Source: Antitrichia curtipendula (lineage: Eukaryota > Streptophyta > Bryopsida > Hypnales > Leucodontaceae). From it: 64,000 nucleotides of DNA. The notes under the pieces were generated by a model. The model was given only the letters and a program-made list of their open reading frames with translations, was not told where the DNA came from and did no database searches. The stretch is taken from assembly GCA_951230915.1 (NCBI GenBank), contig OX579639.1:992001-1056000 (forward strand). Direction: 5' to 3'. The number at the start of each line of letters is the position of its first letter. Positions within the stretch are counted from its first letter, which is position 1. Below, piece by piece: positions 11,365 through 24,035 of the stretch. The position numbers and the translations under genes were made by a program.

Positions 11365-14052
11365 CTAGGAGTTGCTCTCATCACGATGTTTCTTGCAAGT
11401 ATTGTAGCGCTCTTTGCGATCTTCCTCGTCATGATGTTTTCGTTTCTTGCGCTTGTCCTTCTCATCTCTGGATTTGTGGCGCTCTTCTTTCTTCGATTTG
11501 TGCTTTTCATCTCTGGACTTCGAGCGTTTCTCTTTTTTCTTGTGATGCTCTTCTTTCCTTCTGTGTTTCTCTTCCTTGAGCATAGCAATCACCGCCAGCG
11601 CATCCTCCACAGTTTCCAATTTCCCTGGTAAAGCTGAAATTTGCTTCGGTTCTGGGTCGGCCTCTGGAGGAGCAGGGCCACCCACTCCAATCCCATGCTT
11701 CATCCAGGCTGGTTGCACCACCGCACGGCCTCTACCCATAGATCCAGTGGCCAGCAAGTGTTTGGACATACCAACTACCGCCATTGAAGGTACCATGCGC
11801 TTTGAGCTCTGTCTAGGTAATCTGTCCTCACTCTTTGTATGCTTTTGGACCGTCAAGTGAACGTCCTCCTCATCCGACAACAACTTGTATGTCTTCTCAC
11901 CTGAGGAGTAGCACTCTTTCTTCAAGTAGCCATGACCACCACAACGTTCGCACTGTACATTTAATACAGCATCCAATTTGAACTGGTGACAGGCCAACAA
12001 TGAAATGAACATTACATTCTCGAAAGCCTCGTTGACCAACAACTACATAGATTCCATTTCCACAAAAAGATAATGGCTGTTTGGCTCCTATGGGTACTCT
12101 TCCTTTCTCTCCTAACCAATTAATTGTCCACCATCCATTTCTATGTCCCCACAACAGCCTACACTTGATTTCTTTGCAAATAGATGGTCTTCCCAACTTT
12201 CTCATTAATGCCATGAATAAGTCAAGATTATATTGGTCAGTATTTGATACTCATCATGTAAGGAAGAGGTCTCAGCCTGTCGTAAACTGAATTAGGAAAA
12301 CAAGCATCCATATTGTCAATTTATTATAAACCTCTCTAACATCATGACTGGCACCAACCTCACCTTCTGAGAAGAGGATCCATGGAATCAACCTAGATGG
12401 TTGAGAGCACAAGTGATCTTACAAATTATTTGACACTATTTAACATGTTCAGGGTGGTGCCAACCTTTTGAGGCTCTTTCCATGCAGGTCGTGACTGCTG
12501 CTTCTCGGCTTGGATGTTATTTGGATCCAAATCTTCCCCGTCACCCTGGCCAACATATTTCATCGAACAGCCTATCTTAGGCTTCCCGTTTCCTTCCACA
12601 TTTACAGAAATCACTTTAACCCACACCTGCTCCCCTTCACTGGCCACAGAAGACAAAGCCTTCACTTTTGCCTCCTCAGAATCGTCCCTATTAGTGACCT
12701 ACAAAACAACAAACAAACAAATAATCAAGTCATGCTCTCAGACTTGTATCCATCATAGTTTCGAAGTTTCAATCCGTTCCCTAGTTCCAGCGGAATCCTA
12801 ACTGGTAAGCAATCGTCCATAAATTCTCCAAAATACTTAGAAATGTAAGCAGTTTGAAAGTGTCGGTCAGTGAACCTCATGGTCGCTAACTTGAGAGAGA
12901 TGAACAAGTCCATGATTCCGATACCCCTCCATTTGAACAAAAATGCCAAAAGGTCGGATTGAGTGCACTGTCGCTTTGAGAATGCTATACAGAGGTGGCG
13001 CTACTGGTTTGTCATCGTCTCTGTCTCCTCCTCGACCTCTTCCTCCCCAACCGCGACCTCCATCCATTGGCCTCCTCTCATCATCTTCATATCTTCCATC
13101 GCTATCCCTACTCATTGTCCACTGTTCCTCGTCGTACTCTCGACCTCTGTCCCTACCCATGGGCCTGTGCTCATCATCTTCATAGCCTTGGGCCCTGTCC
13201 CTGCCTGTGGGCCTCTGGTCATCGTCGTCATATCCTCCACCTCTATCTCTGCCGACGGGCCTCCGGTCATCATCATAGGCATCTTGCTTCCTCAAATCAG
13301 CTGCATCATTGTCATTGTAACGACATGATCTATCTCCCGAGGATTGTCTGACCTCCGTTCTCGCACCACCAGACGCTCGACTCTCTACACGCCGATCCCT
13401 GTCAACGTCTCTAGAACTTTCCCTCTCTCTGCCTCTATCTCTGGGGCTTTCCCTCTCTCTGCCTCTATCCCTGGGGCTTTCCCTCTCTCTGCCTCTGTCA
13501 GGGGAGATATCTCTTCCTCTACCTCTGTCCCAGGAGCTGTCCCTGCCTTTGTCTCTGGAGTATTTTCTTCCCCTCCCTCTGTCTCTGGAGCTTTCCCTAT
13601 CCATACCTCTGGAAATTTCCCTTTCCCTGCCTCTATCTATGTAGCTTGCCCTATCTAGACCACTATCTCGATCCCTCGGAAGCTTCTACATCAGCTCAGA
13701 CGTTACCTGGCGGAAACATACAAATCATTACAAATCTCCAATTAGACATGATCAAATCGTCATTTACTTAAGCCGTTTACGGTACCTCCAGATGTGGGAC
13801 TATTCTGTTTGTGTAACAAAAAAAAGACTACCATCTGTTTTATCAATTTCGGAATCAAGGTTGACCTAAAGAGCACAACACAGCACCTCAAGGAAGCGGA
13901 CTGAAAAAGTCACAAAGTGAAAATTCACGAATAGGTAAACATAAGCCATTTTAATCTTAGTAATGGCATTATAATAACCACAAAATCTCACAAAATTATG
14001 CGACGGAGAATCAACTAACCCGCAGAGAGAAAACACCGTGAGCAGGCGCCAT
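11365..14052 (-). CDS. ZCCHC17/pNO40-like S1 and zinc-knuckle protein
   Basis: Proposed exons: 14020-14052, 12876-13685, 12465-12698 and 11365-11982, all with GT-AG borders in phase 0, giving 564 residues. Residues 12-240 are an RD/RE/RS-rich low-complexity region with tandem repeats. An S1 RNA-binding fold starts at about 244 (YSILKATVHSIRPFGIFVQM) and crosses the next intron. The segment GEDLDPNN follows. A single zinc knuckle is at 370-383 (CERCGGHGYLKKEC). The C-terminal 60 residues are rich in K, R, E and H. This order matches the ZCCHC17/nucleolar pNO40 family, which binds RNA and associates with ribosomes and splicing factors; a nucleolar or nuclear location is inferred. The knuckle has Tyr where the last His is usual. 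The first exon (MAPAHGVFSLR) is the least certain; the alternative start is the ATG at 13604. Its duplicated copy at 36.3 kb keeps the ATG. Confidence 0.82.
13421..13510 (-). repeat. Exonic 30-bp tandem repeat (RD/RE coding)
   Basis: Three near-identical 30-bp units (ccctctctctgcctctatct core), with diverged units on both sides, encode DRGRERESPR-type decapeptides of the ZCCHC17-like N-terminus. A second, looser repeat of about 50 bp (RPxGRDRxxxYxDDE) covers about 13060-13290. Repeat-length variation between individuals would be expected. Confidence 0.85.
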
Positions 14053-15385
14053 CTCTTTGTGAGACCTTACTGATTGATATCCTGTTCACAAAGCATGAGA
14101 GACAATTGAATTTCCGTGTCTAATGCAAAAGAAATGAGCAATCCAAACACATACGTCACGACACACAAAAAAGTCACGACTCGGGAGACATCGTTGCCCT
14201 AAAAACCTCCTCCTGCACCCTCACAACTAGTTCAAAACTAGTGTATAATTGAATGTTGGATTTATAAATTGATTTACACTGCATTCTCTTGATTTACATT
14301 GCATCAACGTGACTTCCCTTTGATCCGTACTGAAACTAAAAAACCCAGTCACATTGATATTTCAATGTACGATATATATCCGCTCACAAGAGAAAGCAAC
14401 AAAACCAAAAGCTCGGTCGACTTGATTCCACTTTCGAAAGTTAAGGCTTGTGCACCACTACCAGTGATCGACTCTAGCTATCTGCTTTCATGTCCAAAAG
14501 AGAAACAGAGCTACCAACAGGCGGAAGAAAAGAACATCCTATCATATCCTTGGCTACGTGCATAATATGTCGTTGGCTAGCTGCTGTGGCTCACGAAGCT
14601 CTAACAGGATCGCTTCTTGACACAGCAATCTCGTGCTTCAGAGCTAGCGCGCACAGTTCGTTCTGGGAGCTAGTGTGCAATGCTTTCAACGTACATCTGT
14701 TGGAATATATCAAACTGGAGCTGCTGCGGCTGCTGCTGAATGCATGCAAGCAAACCAACAAGCTGCACTTGCACCTCGCTATCTTCTATGCAACTGACCA
14801 AGGTGTTAGGGTTTGATGTTTTGGATATTTTTGTGAGACGATTAGATGTTGTGCGCTGAATGAGAACTCTTTTTGTTTTGAGTGATGAACGTTAGTAGCA
14901 AGAAAATTATCGAAGCGCAAACACATTTCCATGGATCAGAAATTCATATCCAGGCACAATCACGCAGGTCAACCATGGGCATGTCGCTTGATATTTCAAA
15001 GCTCAAAGCTCCTAAAACTCACAGACAATAATCGCCATCCAATTCAAAAACATTTAAGCGAATAATAAAAACAGAACTTCCAGAGACAATGAGAAAATCT
15101 TCGTACCTGCTAACCAGACAGAGACAAGAACTTGTGAAAGAATCCGAAATCGATTAAGGCGTGGAGACTCCTTAATTCTAAACAGTGGTGAGGAAACGGC
15201 AACAGATGAGAGGAAATGAGACGCATCGGAGTAGGTGACAATTTCCGACGAGGAACTAGTTACCCTAAAATGGCGAAGGCACATTCCAGAAGGAATCGGG
15301 ACAATACCTATTTAATATCTCCTTCTCTAATATCACATCCTCTGTTATCTCTCCAATTCGTACATACTGTACTGAGTTTGTAAAG
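13877..15385. repeat. Segment A: ZCCHC17-like 5' part and flank, tandem-duplicated
   Basis: Covers part of intron 1, exon 1 and the upstream region of the ZCCHC17-like gene, so it includes its promoter. Decayed collinear pieces lie at 36140-36490, 37795-38290 and 40631-40905. Example: here gaaatcgattaaggcgtgga, there gatattgattaatgtatgga, with every CG lost. A block at about 14370-14898 is inverted relative to the other copy. The open frames at 14299-14816 are not conserved and look like chance. Confidence 0.85.
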
Positions 15386-16452
15386 ACCCTGCCTCAAAGT
15401 ATTGTATTCATTTGAGGTCCATTCTATTCATCTCCTGAAGTAGGGTTTCTTGAGAATTATGGAAAAATCTCTCAAACAAAGAAACTTCACATCATTTTCT
15501 TTGGTAAAAATTCTTTCCCAATGCATTCAACATTTTGTGGCATGTCCTTTCTCTATGTGAAGATTGAATTGAAGGGGATTTTGCAAAAAGAGCATTCCAA
15601 CAACTATGAAGTCAAGGTGGAGGTCTTTTGGGCAAAACTTCCTAAGACTCAACCCTAGACAAATCTCATTCTATGTTTTTATCATGGCACAAGAAGTTCC
15701 ATAGAAAAGTGACAATAAGGGGACACGGATTTTAGTACAAACCAACCCAAAAAAAGTTTTGAAAAGTGTCAATAGGATTCTATACTAGACCACCTTCCCA
15801 ATGCCAACAATCTCAAGTGAGGAATGGGCATTCGTCATCACACAAGATGCTTAAATACTAAAGTAGATAGCTCAAAAAGCAACCCTCTTCTTCAAACAAT
15901 CATGTAGGGAGCTTTGAAATGGACAATAAGTGGTTCTAAAATGAAGTACCAACAATGTGAGAGCATAAATTAAGACTTATCATATATTGCTTCATACTTC
16001 ACCAATGGATGGAATAAGAGCCAAGGAGGGTCCATTTCAAAGCCAAGATGTGTCCACTTAATTTTTCTAAATAAGAATTGATTACCCAATTGCCTTTTTA
16101 CATATGTTAAAAGAATATAGAATCCGTTTAAGTTTAGTAAAGGTCGCATTTAGGAACCTTATATATTACTTTTTGAATGCCATGATGCTTATTTGGGGTC
16201 AAGCCATATATTTTTGCAGACTGCACGTGTGTAGGTTTTGCAAGGCCTAGGATCACAAATAGGTGTCTATGGCAGAATTCTTTAGAAACTCATAAGTAAT
16301 TCATAAATGCTCCAAAAAATCTGAAACCACTTGTGTTAGGTTCTACATCAATTTTTCTTCACGCGAAAAATAAGGGAAATTATTTTCAGGCATCTAAAAT
16401 CCATCAAGAAGGCCCAACAGCCCTTAAAGGGTCGCTTTTTAAGCCACCTACC
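15386..16452. other. Intergenic, nothing recognised
   Basis: AT-rich DNA without an identifiable gene or element border. Confidence 0.5.
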
Positions 16453-16456
16453 TTAA

Positions 16457-17270
16457 CCCCTAACTGCCTAGGTGACCATATATGGTCAACCTGAAATTTC
16501 AGGCTCATTTTGCAGTGGGCAGTTAAAAACATTTGACCGTTTTAAAAAATTTTACGGGCAGTTTTGAGGGTTAACTATTGAAAACTTTCATTTTTCACTG
16601 AAAAAGGTTAATATTTGATTTTCTAGAGGTCCTCAACTACATATATGTACCATTAGTAAAGAGTAAAGCTTGCCAATTTTACTTCATTTCTCGGTTTTGA
16701 ACAAAGCTCATCAATTTCACTTGATTTGAGATCTAAAAAATTGTACATATTCATTTGCTTTGAAAATGGTCCCAATGGAAAGAGTAAAGTGTTTTCGTGA
16801 TTTTCACCATTTGAAAATTTAAACATGCAAGTGTTGATTTGGAATTTTTTGCAATTTCCACTTATCAAACAAAATTGCATTCCAACAATTACAAGGTCGA
16901 CTATATAATGAGTTTGATAGCTTTTCATGTGAAATTAAGTTTTTTGAAAGTGCATTTTAGTGTACTAACACTATTTGTAGTTGTTCATGTCACCCCCCAT
17001 CCCAAAAAACTTTTATATGCAAATTTCAGCAATATAGTGGGGAGGGACAGCACACTAAAAATAGAATGCATACTTTTCTTTTGTTATAATCTCACAACTC
17101 CTATTGAATTTTATACTCAAAATTGGTACACATACTAACAAGCAAGCTCTAGAAACATCTATGCGGTCAGATTTCGAAAAAAATAAATTTTGCTTTATGG
17201 GGGATAACTACTCTCCTATGCTCTTTTTTCATAGGAAAAACACCCTTGGAAAGGCTTAGGCACTTAGGGG
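16457..17270. mobile_element. piggyBac-like non-autonomous element, 814 bp
   Basis: TTAA at 16453-16456 and 17271-17274 flank ends reading CCCCTAACTGCCTAGG and, on the reverse strand, CCCCTAAGTGCCTAAG. TTAA target sites with CCC termini are the hallmark of piggyBac-type elements, and the CTGCC stretch resembles animal Looper-type ends. There is no transposase frame. A diverged second copy lies in the same orientation at 48322-49130. Confidence 0.75.
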
Positions 17271-17659
17271 TTAACAACTCAATATGACCATAAATAGTTA
17301 AAGAGGCATGATAAACTACCCATGGCAAAAAACACTTGAAGAATTAATTGAACAAAAGTCCCTTGCTAAATAAATCCATCATTTTGGTTATTCTTTCAAA
17401 AAAAAATTGAAAATTCAATTTTTTATTAGAATTTGAACTTTGGGCCTATAACCACAATACATTGGTTTATGTAATTAAAAAATGATATGAAAATTTGATT
17501 TTCACTATGAAGTTCTCCACTATAATATACATACCTATGGTAAAAAAATTTAAATCTTTTAAGTAAAATTTACATTTGATATGATTTTTATTCACTTTTT
17601 ATACATAAATTAGGATAATTTTGGGTCTGCATATTAAAATCCAAAAAAATTTATGACTT

Positions 17660-18165
17660 ATAAAATATATGTGATTTTATTTTTTTAAATAAAATAAAAT
17701 ATTTTTCACTCACCTATAGTAGAAAAATAGAGCAAACAAAAAAAAATGATAAGGATATTGAATTTGACTATATAGTCATAGGGTCCAACCTTAAAGAGCC
17801 AATGTTAGAATTTGTGAAAAATCAACCTAAAAATCTAGAATCATCTTCCAACTACAATTAAATCCAAAAAAACTAACACAAAATATAACAATAGTAACTA
17901 ACCTAAAATACTTGTTTGAACAATTCAAGATGAAGTTATCTAGATACCACTAGCCAGGCCAATTATTTCTTTGAAGATTTACACATTATTTTTTTATCGA
18001 ATCCAAGTCCCCCTACATTGTTATATAATTCCATATTATCTCATGCATTTTGAATGTCTTTGTTGTGATAGTAAAGAACTTTAGAAGTATAGATTGCTTG
18101 GTTATTGTCTGATAGATAGATAATTTCATCCCAAAGGATGAATGTCATCTAGTTTTTATGGGCCC
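17660..18165. repeat. Segment B' part 1: decayed copy of methyltransferase-gene 5' flank
   Basis: Collinear with about 41285-42060. Shared landmarks are tagtagaaaaatagagcaaa and ctgatagatagataatttc. This copy lacks the MITE found at 41561-41831 and so shows the empty site (ctagataccact). Most CG sites present in the other copy are lost here. Confidence 0.85.
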
Positions 18166-19875
18166 CGTTGGAATGCTTTTGGGTTTTTGTCAATTATTTT
18201 GAGGAGACACACACTGCAGTAATAATGAGATGGGGTTTTCAGGACAGCTTTACTCTTGGGACCAATCAATTAAGAAAATGCAAAATTTGAGCACATTCAT
18301 TGGTCAAGAGCATAGAAATGGGCCAATTTTACCCACGAGAACACTTTGGAAAAAAAATGTGTTTGTTTGGTTTCCAAGTGTAAAGTAATCCTAAGTACTA
18401 CACTGAGTAGAAATATTAAGGGGAACAAAAAATTAAAGGGACTTATTGTAGAAAATTGTAGATGTTTGAAACATGACGTACAACCCCCGGACACTTCAAT
18501 AATTATTGATGTAATGTATAGCAAAGGTAGATATTTATATAGTGGGTAATGTCAATTAATTAGTATGGGTCTCTTTAAACTCCCTATTCAATGTAGAATC
18601 TTAGTCAAATGTTCTTGACTAGTGATTTTATGATTTCTCTATGTGGCAAAAACAAATCCCATCATGAAGCCATTTTAGGATACAAATTATTTTCCATCTA
18701 CATACTGTAATTTATATATTCAATTTTGGTGGTTTCATTTGTAATTAAACAATTATCATCCTTCAATTGGTGACAAAATTTTGATATTTTGGGGCCAAAA
18801 TTATTTTTTAAAGGAAAAAACATGCCATTTTGTCATTCAAAAAGTGAACAAAGTGCAACAAGTAAAATAAATGAAAATATTCTAGATTGCTTTGAAAATT
18901 GTATTATAAATTATTTGATCCTTAATCATAATTGAATATTCATTTATTGTAAATTATTTTATCTTGTGTTTAAACTTTTAGTCCCATGATGGATTTATAA
19001 AATTTCAAATGGTGCCCATATATTAGTCCACATTGATGATGTCAATTCTAGCATTTGGCATCAATATAGAACTTGCTTAAATTCCAAGTAAGAGTCATGA
19101 ACATCCATAGTATGACTCAAAAATTTTCTGTGCTAGAGCATGTACAAATTTAATGTTGTATAATCCTCCAAAATGTAATTTAAATAGAAAATTTTCAAGT
19201 CTACTAAAACACTCAATTCTTTCTATGTGATTAGATTGAAAGGTTGAGTTTAACGCCTCATTATTACAAATTGCAATGATTCATTTGCAAAATGGTAACA
19301 TTTCTCATCCCTTTTCAAATCATGAATAGCCTATGATTCTTTATGGATTTCAAAAAATTGAATCTCCAAAGCATGAAGATGAGCTATGAAGTGCAACTTA
19401 ACTTAGTGGTGATTTTCAACACTTCTAATCTATGACCCTTAATCATCCTCTATATATTTAGATTTTCCATTGCATTAGTCAATATTTATAAGTAAAATAA
19501 TTTGAAATTCTCTCTACAATTGATTAAATTTTAGATATTTGTGATTTTTTTTTAACTTTTCATTACAAGATTGAAATGTAAAATTTTAATTGTTGTCATT
19601 TTCTAAAATTGTTACCTTAGGTAATAACCAATGCAATTTCATTCTAGAATTATATAGAAAGATAATTTGATGTCTTATATACATAGAATACAATACATTG
19701 GATGGAAAAGAATTCTTATTTTTTTCATAGTGGTAATTTCTAAACATCATGCCTCAAATTTTTTCTTTTGATGCAAATTTCAATTTTTTTTTAAAAAGAC
19801 ATGTTTTACAACACATCCAAATTTTGTTTTAGACCCAATGGCATGACACAATTAAAGTCATGATTGGGATGTTGT
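18166..19875. other. Insertion or decayed DNA within segment B'
   Basis: No counterpart in the 42.0-42.1 kb region. No gene, terminal repeat or target duplication recognised. Confidence 0.45.
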
Positions 19876-20430
19876 GTGCCATCTTTTGAGATGATAGTCA
19901 CACAGAAGTTACAATGCACCCAAAGTCCAATTTTTTTTATTAATTCTCCAATAACCCCCCAGAATTTTTTGAAATTAAATTTTGAAATTTTGAAATTTTC
20001 ATTCCCTCCCCGTTCCCCCTGCCCTCTTGTAATTTTCAGAAAGAAATGCAATTGGCAAACAATATGGGATAAATACATTCCGTATCTTATACCCATATCC
20101 GTATTTGTATTTGTATTCATACCTAATATTGTATCGTATCTATATCCATATCTCCATTCAGTATTTATGGTGTATTCATATACGATCATATATCCTTACG
20201 TAGTATTGATTTTGGTAACTGTATCTGTATTGATATTTAGATGGCTCAAGTTAAATCTCACAAAATCAACGGCTTGTGATTTTCTAAGAAATCAATGGTG
20301 ATTTTGAAGGTGAATATTTTAAAAAACAAACAATCAACGGCCTTTAAATTTTTTGAAAAAAGAGGGGGGGACAACTAATGTAAACTAGGGGTGCCATCTT
20401 TTCAGAAGATAGTCACTTAGGAGTTAAAAT
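19876..20430. repeat. Left arm of a 0.5-kb inverted repeat pair
   Basis: This block recurs in reverse complement at about 25265-25830. It contains a degenerate hexamer array built on gtatcc, gtattt and catatc (20075-20190). The flanking motif gtgccatcttttNaga is present at both ends of the arm (19877 and 20389), in direct orientation. The open frame at 19864-20301 is a by-product of the hexamer array. Confidence 0.75.
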
Positions 20431-20959
20431 TCTAGAGCACACACTTTAGATCATGGCTTTATTTTTCTTTTAGAACCTTAGTTATGAATATTCAAATTGC
20501 GGATTATAATGTACTTAAAATCAACCTTAGGCTATTTTGTTCAAGAGGTTTACATTTAAGCAAGAATCAAATTACATAAGACCATTTTTATTAGTGACAA
20601 GGGCAAAACAAAGATATGTTTGCACTTTGTATAGGGAATAATGTTGGCAAAGTGGGTCCAATCTAGTGCGACAAATGCAGGAATAACACAAAGGCAGGGA
20701 TGAAAGAATCAAAATTGATGCTCTTCTTCGCGATTGGGGGTCGGAGTTCGACACCGGAATGCAAGTCGGAGAAGACGAAGTTTAGAACATTCTTGATTTC
20801 TTGAGCTTGTACAGTACAGCTAATGTGAAGTCGCCAGTCACCATACATCAAGGGAGGGGTTCAAGCTTCATAGGTTGATTAACTGAATACAAAAAATTAT
20901 TATTTAAAATTATTTTTGTACGTGATTCTTGGGGGCCCACACGACTTGTTTAGAATAAA

Positions 20960-21395
20960 CCTTGAAGACTCTTCTTTCTACTCTTCTCAAAACCTGTAGG
21001 ATTTACTAGCAATTTGCTATCGCCATTGCCATCACCAATTCAATCTACATCACAATCCTCTTAGTTTGGAATTCCTTGTTGTTTTACTTTGTCTATTTGC
21101 ACATTTGTTTTCTATTAATATTTTAATTCTTTTTCTTAAATTTTGCTACCATCTTTACATGTTGTTGTCCCATAGTATAATTATTCTCTAAATTTAGCTT
21201 AAACTCTATTGCTGTGACGTTTTGAATAGACACTACTTGACATTAGTTCTTACAAAGATAATGCCAAATGTTTTAAAGGATTGTGGTGGAAGCAACTTGG
21301 AGTGGTGCATTTGGCAGTTGCTCCGACTGTAAAGGTGCTCTATTTTAAAAGCTAGTAGATTAAATTTCTTGTTGTTGGATTAAGTGGATTTTTCT
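20960..21395. repeat. Segment B' part 2: decayed copy of methyltransferase 5' UTR region
   Basis: Collinear with 42080-42510. Landmarks are ttttgaatagacac, catttgttttctatta and ttttaaaagctag. Similarity fades at the position matching the start codon at 42511, so no coding sequence was copied or none survives. Confidence 0.85.
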
Positions 21396-23476
21396 AAATG
21401 CTAGCTCTTAAGACTCCTAATACTATAATAAAATACCTCAAAATTCAATATCTTCCATCTTTTAGGTCTAAATTGTGTGAAATATCAAAGTGCATGCCCT
21501 AGCCTTTAGATATTACCAAAAAAATGTTCTAATGTCTTGGAGACCTGTAGCTTGATGACAAACGATCAAAGCAGAAATTTGCCCTAATGTAAAGATTGAT
21601 TTCATGTTCTCTTGGAGTGCAACAACAGTTATAGGGGCTCACTTAAAACTACTTACTATTGTGTTGACAATCAATGGCAAGTTGGCAATCTCAACAACCA
21701 TAAGTATTGGAAAAGACATAAAGAAATGTACACTCCCTTGACAGCCTTCAAGGTGGATGCCTAGCACCCTAGATTAGATGTGGCTGGAAAGATGGTTGTT
21801 GCGCTTGCAGTTGCTTCTATTGCATTTTATAACATTGACAAAGCTTACGCCTCACAATTCCTTGCAGCAAGTAGACTTATATGTGGGTGGAGATAAACCA
21901 TGCATTATCTCTATAAATAATACCAATTTTGTTTATTTGGGGATGGATATTCCAACACTTTGGCACCATTCAGAGTGCATGAATTCATATCTATCCAAGA
22001 CTATTTTGTACATAATAATGCCTTTTAAGCTTGGTATATGACTACTATAGGTAACTCAAATTTGAAACCTAGTCATAAAAAATACGACATGCTGAATAAT
22101 ATGATAGATCACATTAGAAATCCATATAGAAATTGGACAAAAAGTAATGTCCCAATTCCATTCCTTGTTTATCGTACTTGAGACATTGCCTAAGTATGAA
22201 AAAAAATTCATAAAAAAATTCATAGATGGACATTTCGGATTTTTCTTGGGGGATATATGTGTTTTTCTTTTCGAAACCAAAATTCAGATTTGAGTTTCCT
22301 AGTACAATTTGAACAATAGCACTTCAATTCTAAGTAATTTGAGAAAAGACAACAAATCTTGAAAATGAGTAAAAATAGAGATCAAGAAATCATTGAGATT
22401 ATGAATTTGTAGCATAAGAGTAGGTGAATCTGCTTCTTTAATATAGAGTTTCATAGTGATAAGTTTTAAGTATTTATTTGTAATTTTCAATTAGCAATTA
22501 CGGGTTTTGTAATTATCAACTCACATTTTACAAAATCCTTGATAGATCTTCACCTTTGCCAATAGATATAAAGGCAAGTACAGTGATGTTCTTGAAGGAG
22601 TGGTTTGCTCATTCTATTGTTCCTACTCCGGATACCATGTCAAGACAATCACAAAACCTCTGATTGAACAATACTATATTTGTGGAAAGACCTTTTTACT
22701 TCTACCTTTCATACAATTGGATCCAATGTTTCATCCTGACATGCCTAACTAAAGGTGGACTTGATTACTAAAACATTGATTGACTTCCTAAATTTGAATT
22801 TTTACTAAGCATTTTATCATAAGATTTTTATTGGTTCCCTCCTATATTGTTAATGGTGAGTTAACAAGCTATAATACAACCTTTGCTAAATATTCAACTG
22901 TAGAATCAAAATGATGGATACAAATTCTTGAGTGTAGCAAAGGGCTTCAAAGAATGCTATAAATACATGAATTACCTATCAACTACATAATTATTTGTAA
23001 CCTACATGTTTATAACTTGGCACATCCTTATTGTGATGAATTTATCCTTTGTAATAACTAATAGAAATTAAGTTAGTATGGTGGTGTAACCCTTTCCCAA
23101 GATGAATTGGTGTGGGAAGTTGCATAGTTATACAAGGCCATAAGAGATGATGAATATGTACAATACTTCATTTGTAATGGCAACGCCCTAAGAAGACCTA
23201 GGTTGACTTTGAATACATTCAACTTGGATAACAAATACGCAAGAGCGTAAATACTTCTTGCTCAAGTAAAATACAATGTCCCTAAACGACACTCCTACAC
23301 TTACTATTCAATTATGCACAATTGACTCAAAATTTACAAAGATATTAGTAGTTCATTATAATAGTACAAGAAAGTAAAAGGAGGTATGTGTTGCTCTCAC
23401 TGTCATGTGCACTTTGAAGTGTGACCCTTAATATACACTTTACGCTTGAATGAATAGGCACAAAAAGTATGCCCAC
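21396..23476. other. Intergenic, unrecognised, possibly decayed coding
   Basis: No clear element borders. A plus-strand stretch at about 22560-22755 is open without a start (it contains KTITKPLIEQYYICGKTFLL) but matches no family I recognise. Confidence 0.35.
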
Positions 23477-23480
23477 TTAA

Positions 23481-24031
23481 CCCTTTAGGGCCTGAGGAGC
23501 CCCAAACAACCTCTTGAGTTCTTTTGGAATCAAATTTGCATATTATAAATTTTTTATTTAATTTAAATTATTATTTTTCCACAAATAACCATTTATATCT
23601 TCTATCTGATCTGATTTTTTAATATTTTTTGGAAAAAAAATGAAATTTATAAGATTTTTTAGAGTTTCTATCTTTGAAAAATTATAGTAATTATAAAAAA
23701 GCTCACTTTACCATGAAAATTTGGTAGAAAATAGAAGAAATTATAATAAACATTATGGTGAAGTTGGCATGCTCTCTTTAGTTATACACAAATAAATTCA
23801 ATAGAAAAACATGTTCCACAGTGCATTTTGAAACTCTAGAAATCCCAACTTCAAATTGCCATAGACAAATCATTATTGCTCCAAATTTAATGGCCAATGG
23901 CTCATTGGAAGTGGAATTTCCTTGCCCTCACATCTCGTTCAAACCTCATAGGCAACTGAGGCTAGGAAAGTGTTCTAATTCCCAAAATTCAGTTTAAAAC
24001 GACCAAATTTGGCATGCTCAGCCCTAAAGGG
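23481..24031. mobile_element. piggyBac-like non-autonomous element, 551 bp
   Basis: TTAA at 23477-23480 and 24032-24035. The ends are CCCTTTAGGGCCTGAGGAGC and, on the reverse strand, CCCTTTAGGGCTGAGCATGC. No coding capacity. Its terminal sequence differs from the other TTAA elements in the window, so it is a separate family. Confidence 0.75.
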
Positions 24032-24035
24032 TTAA

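Noticed and set aside
11897..12214. 105-codon minus-strand frame in intron 3 of the ZCCHC17-like gene
   Set aside because: It lies in the intron and overlaps the exon in another frame, and no domain was recognised. It could be an old insertion but is not supported as a gene.
13421..13510. CRISPR-like array from evenly spaced repeats
   Set aside because: The repeats are contiguous, without spacers, and encode the RD/RE repeats of a eukaryotic protein.
12943..13658. Several plus-strand open frames of 80-120 codons
   Set aside because: They are the opposite strand of the RD/RE-rich exon of the ZCCHC17-like gene. The repeat composition keeps all frames open.
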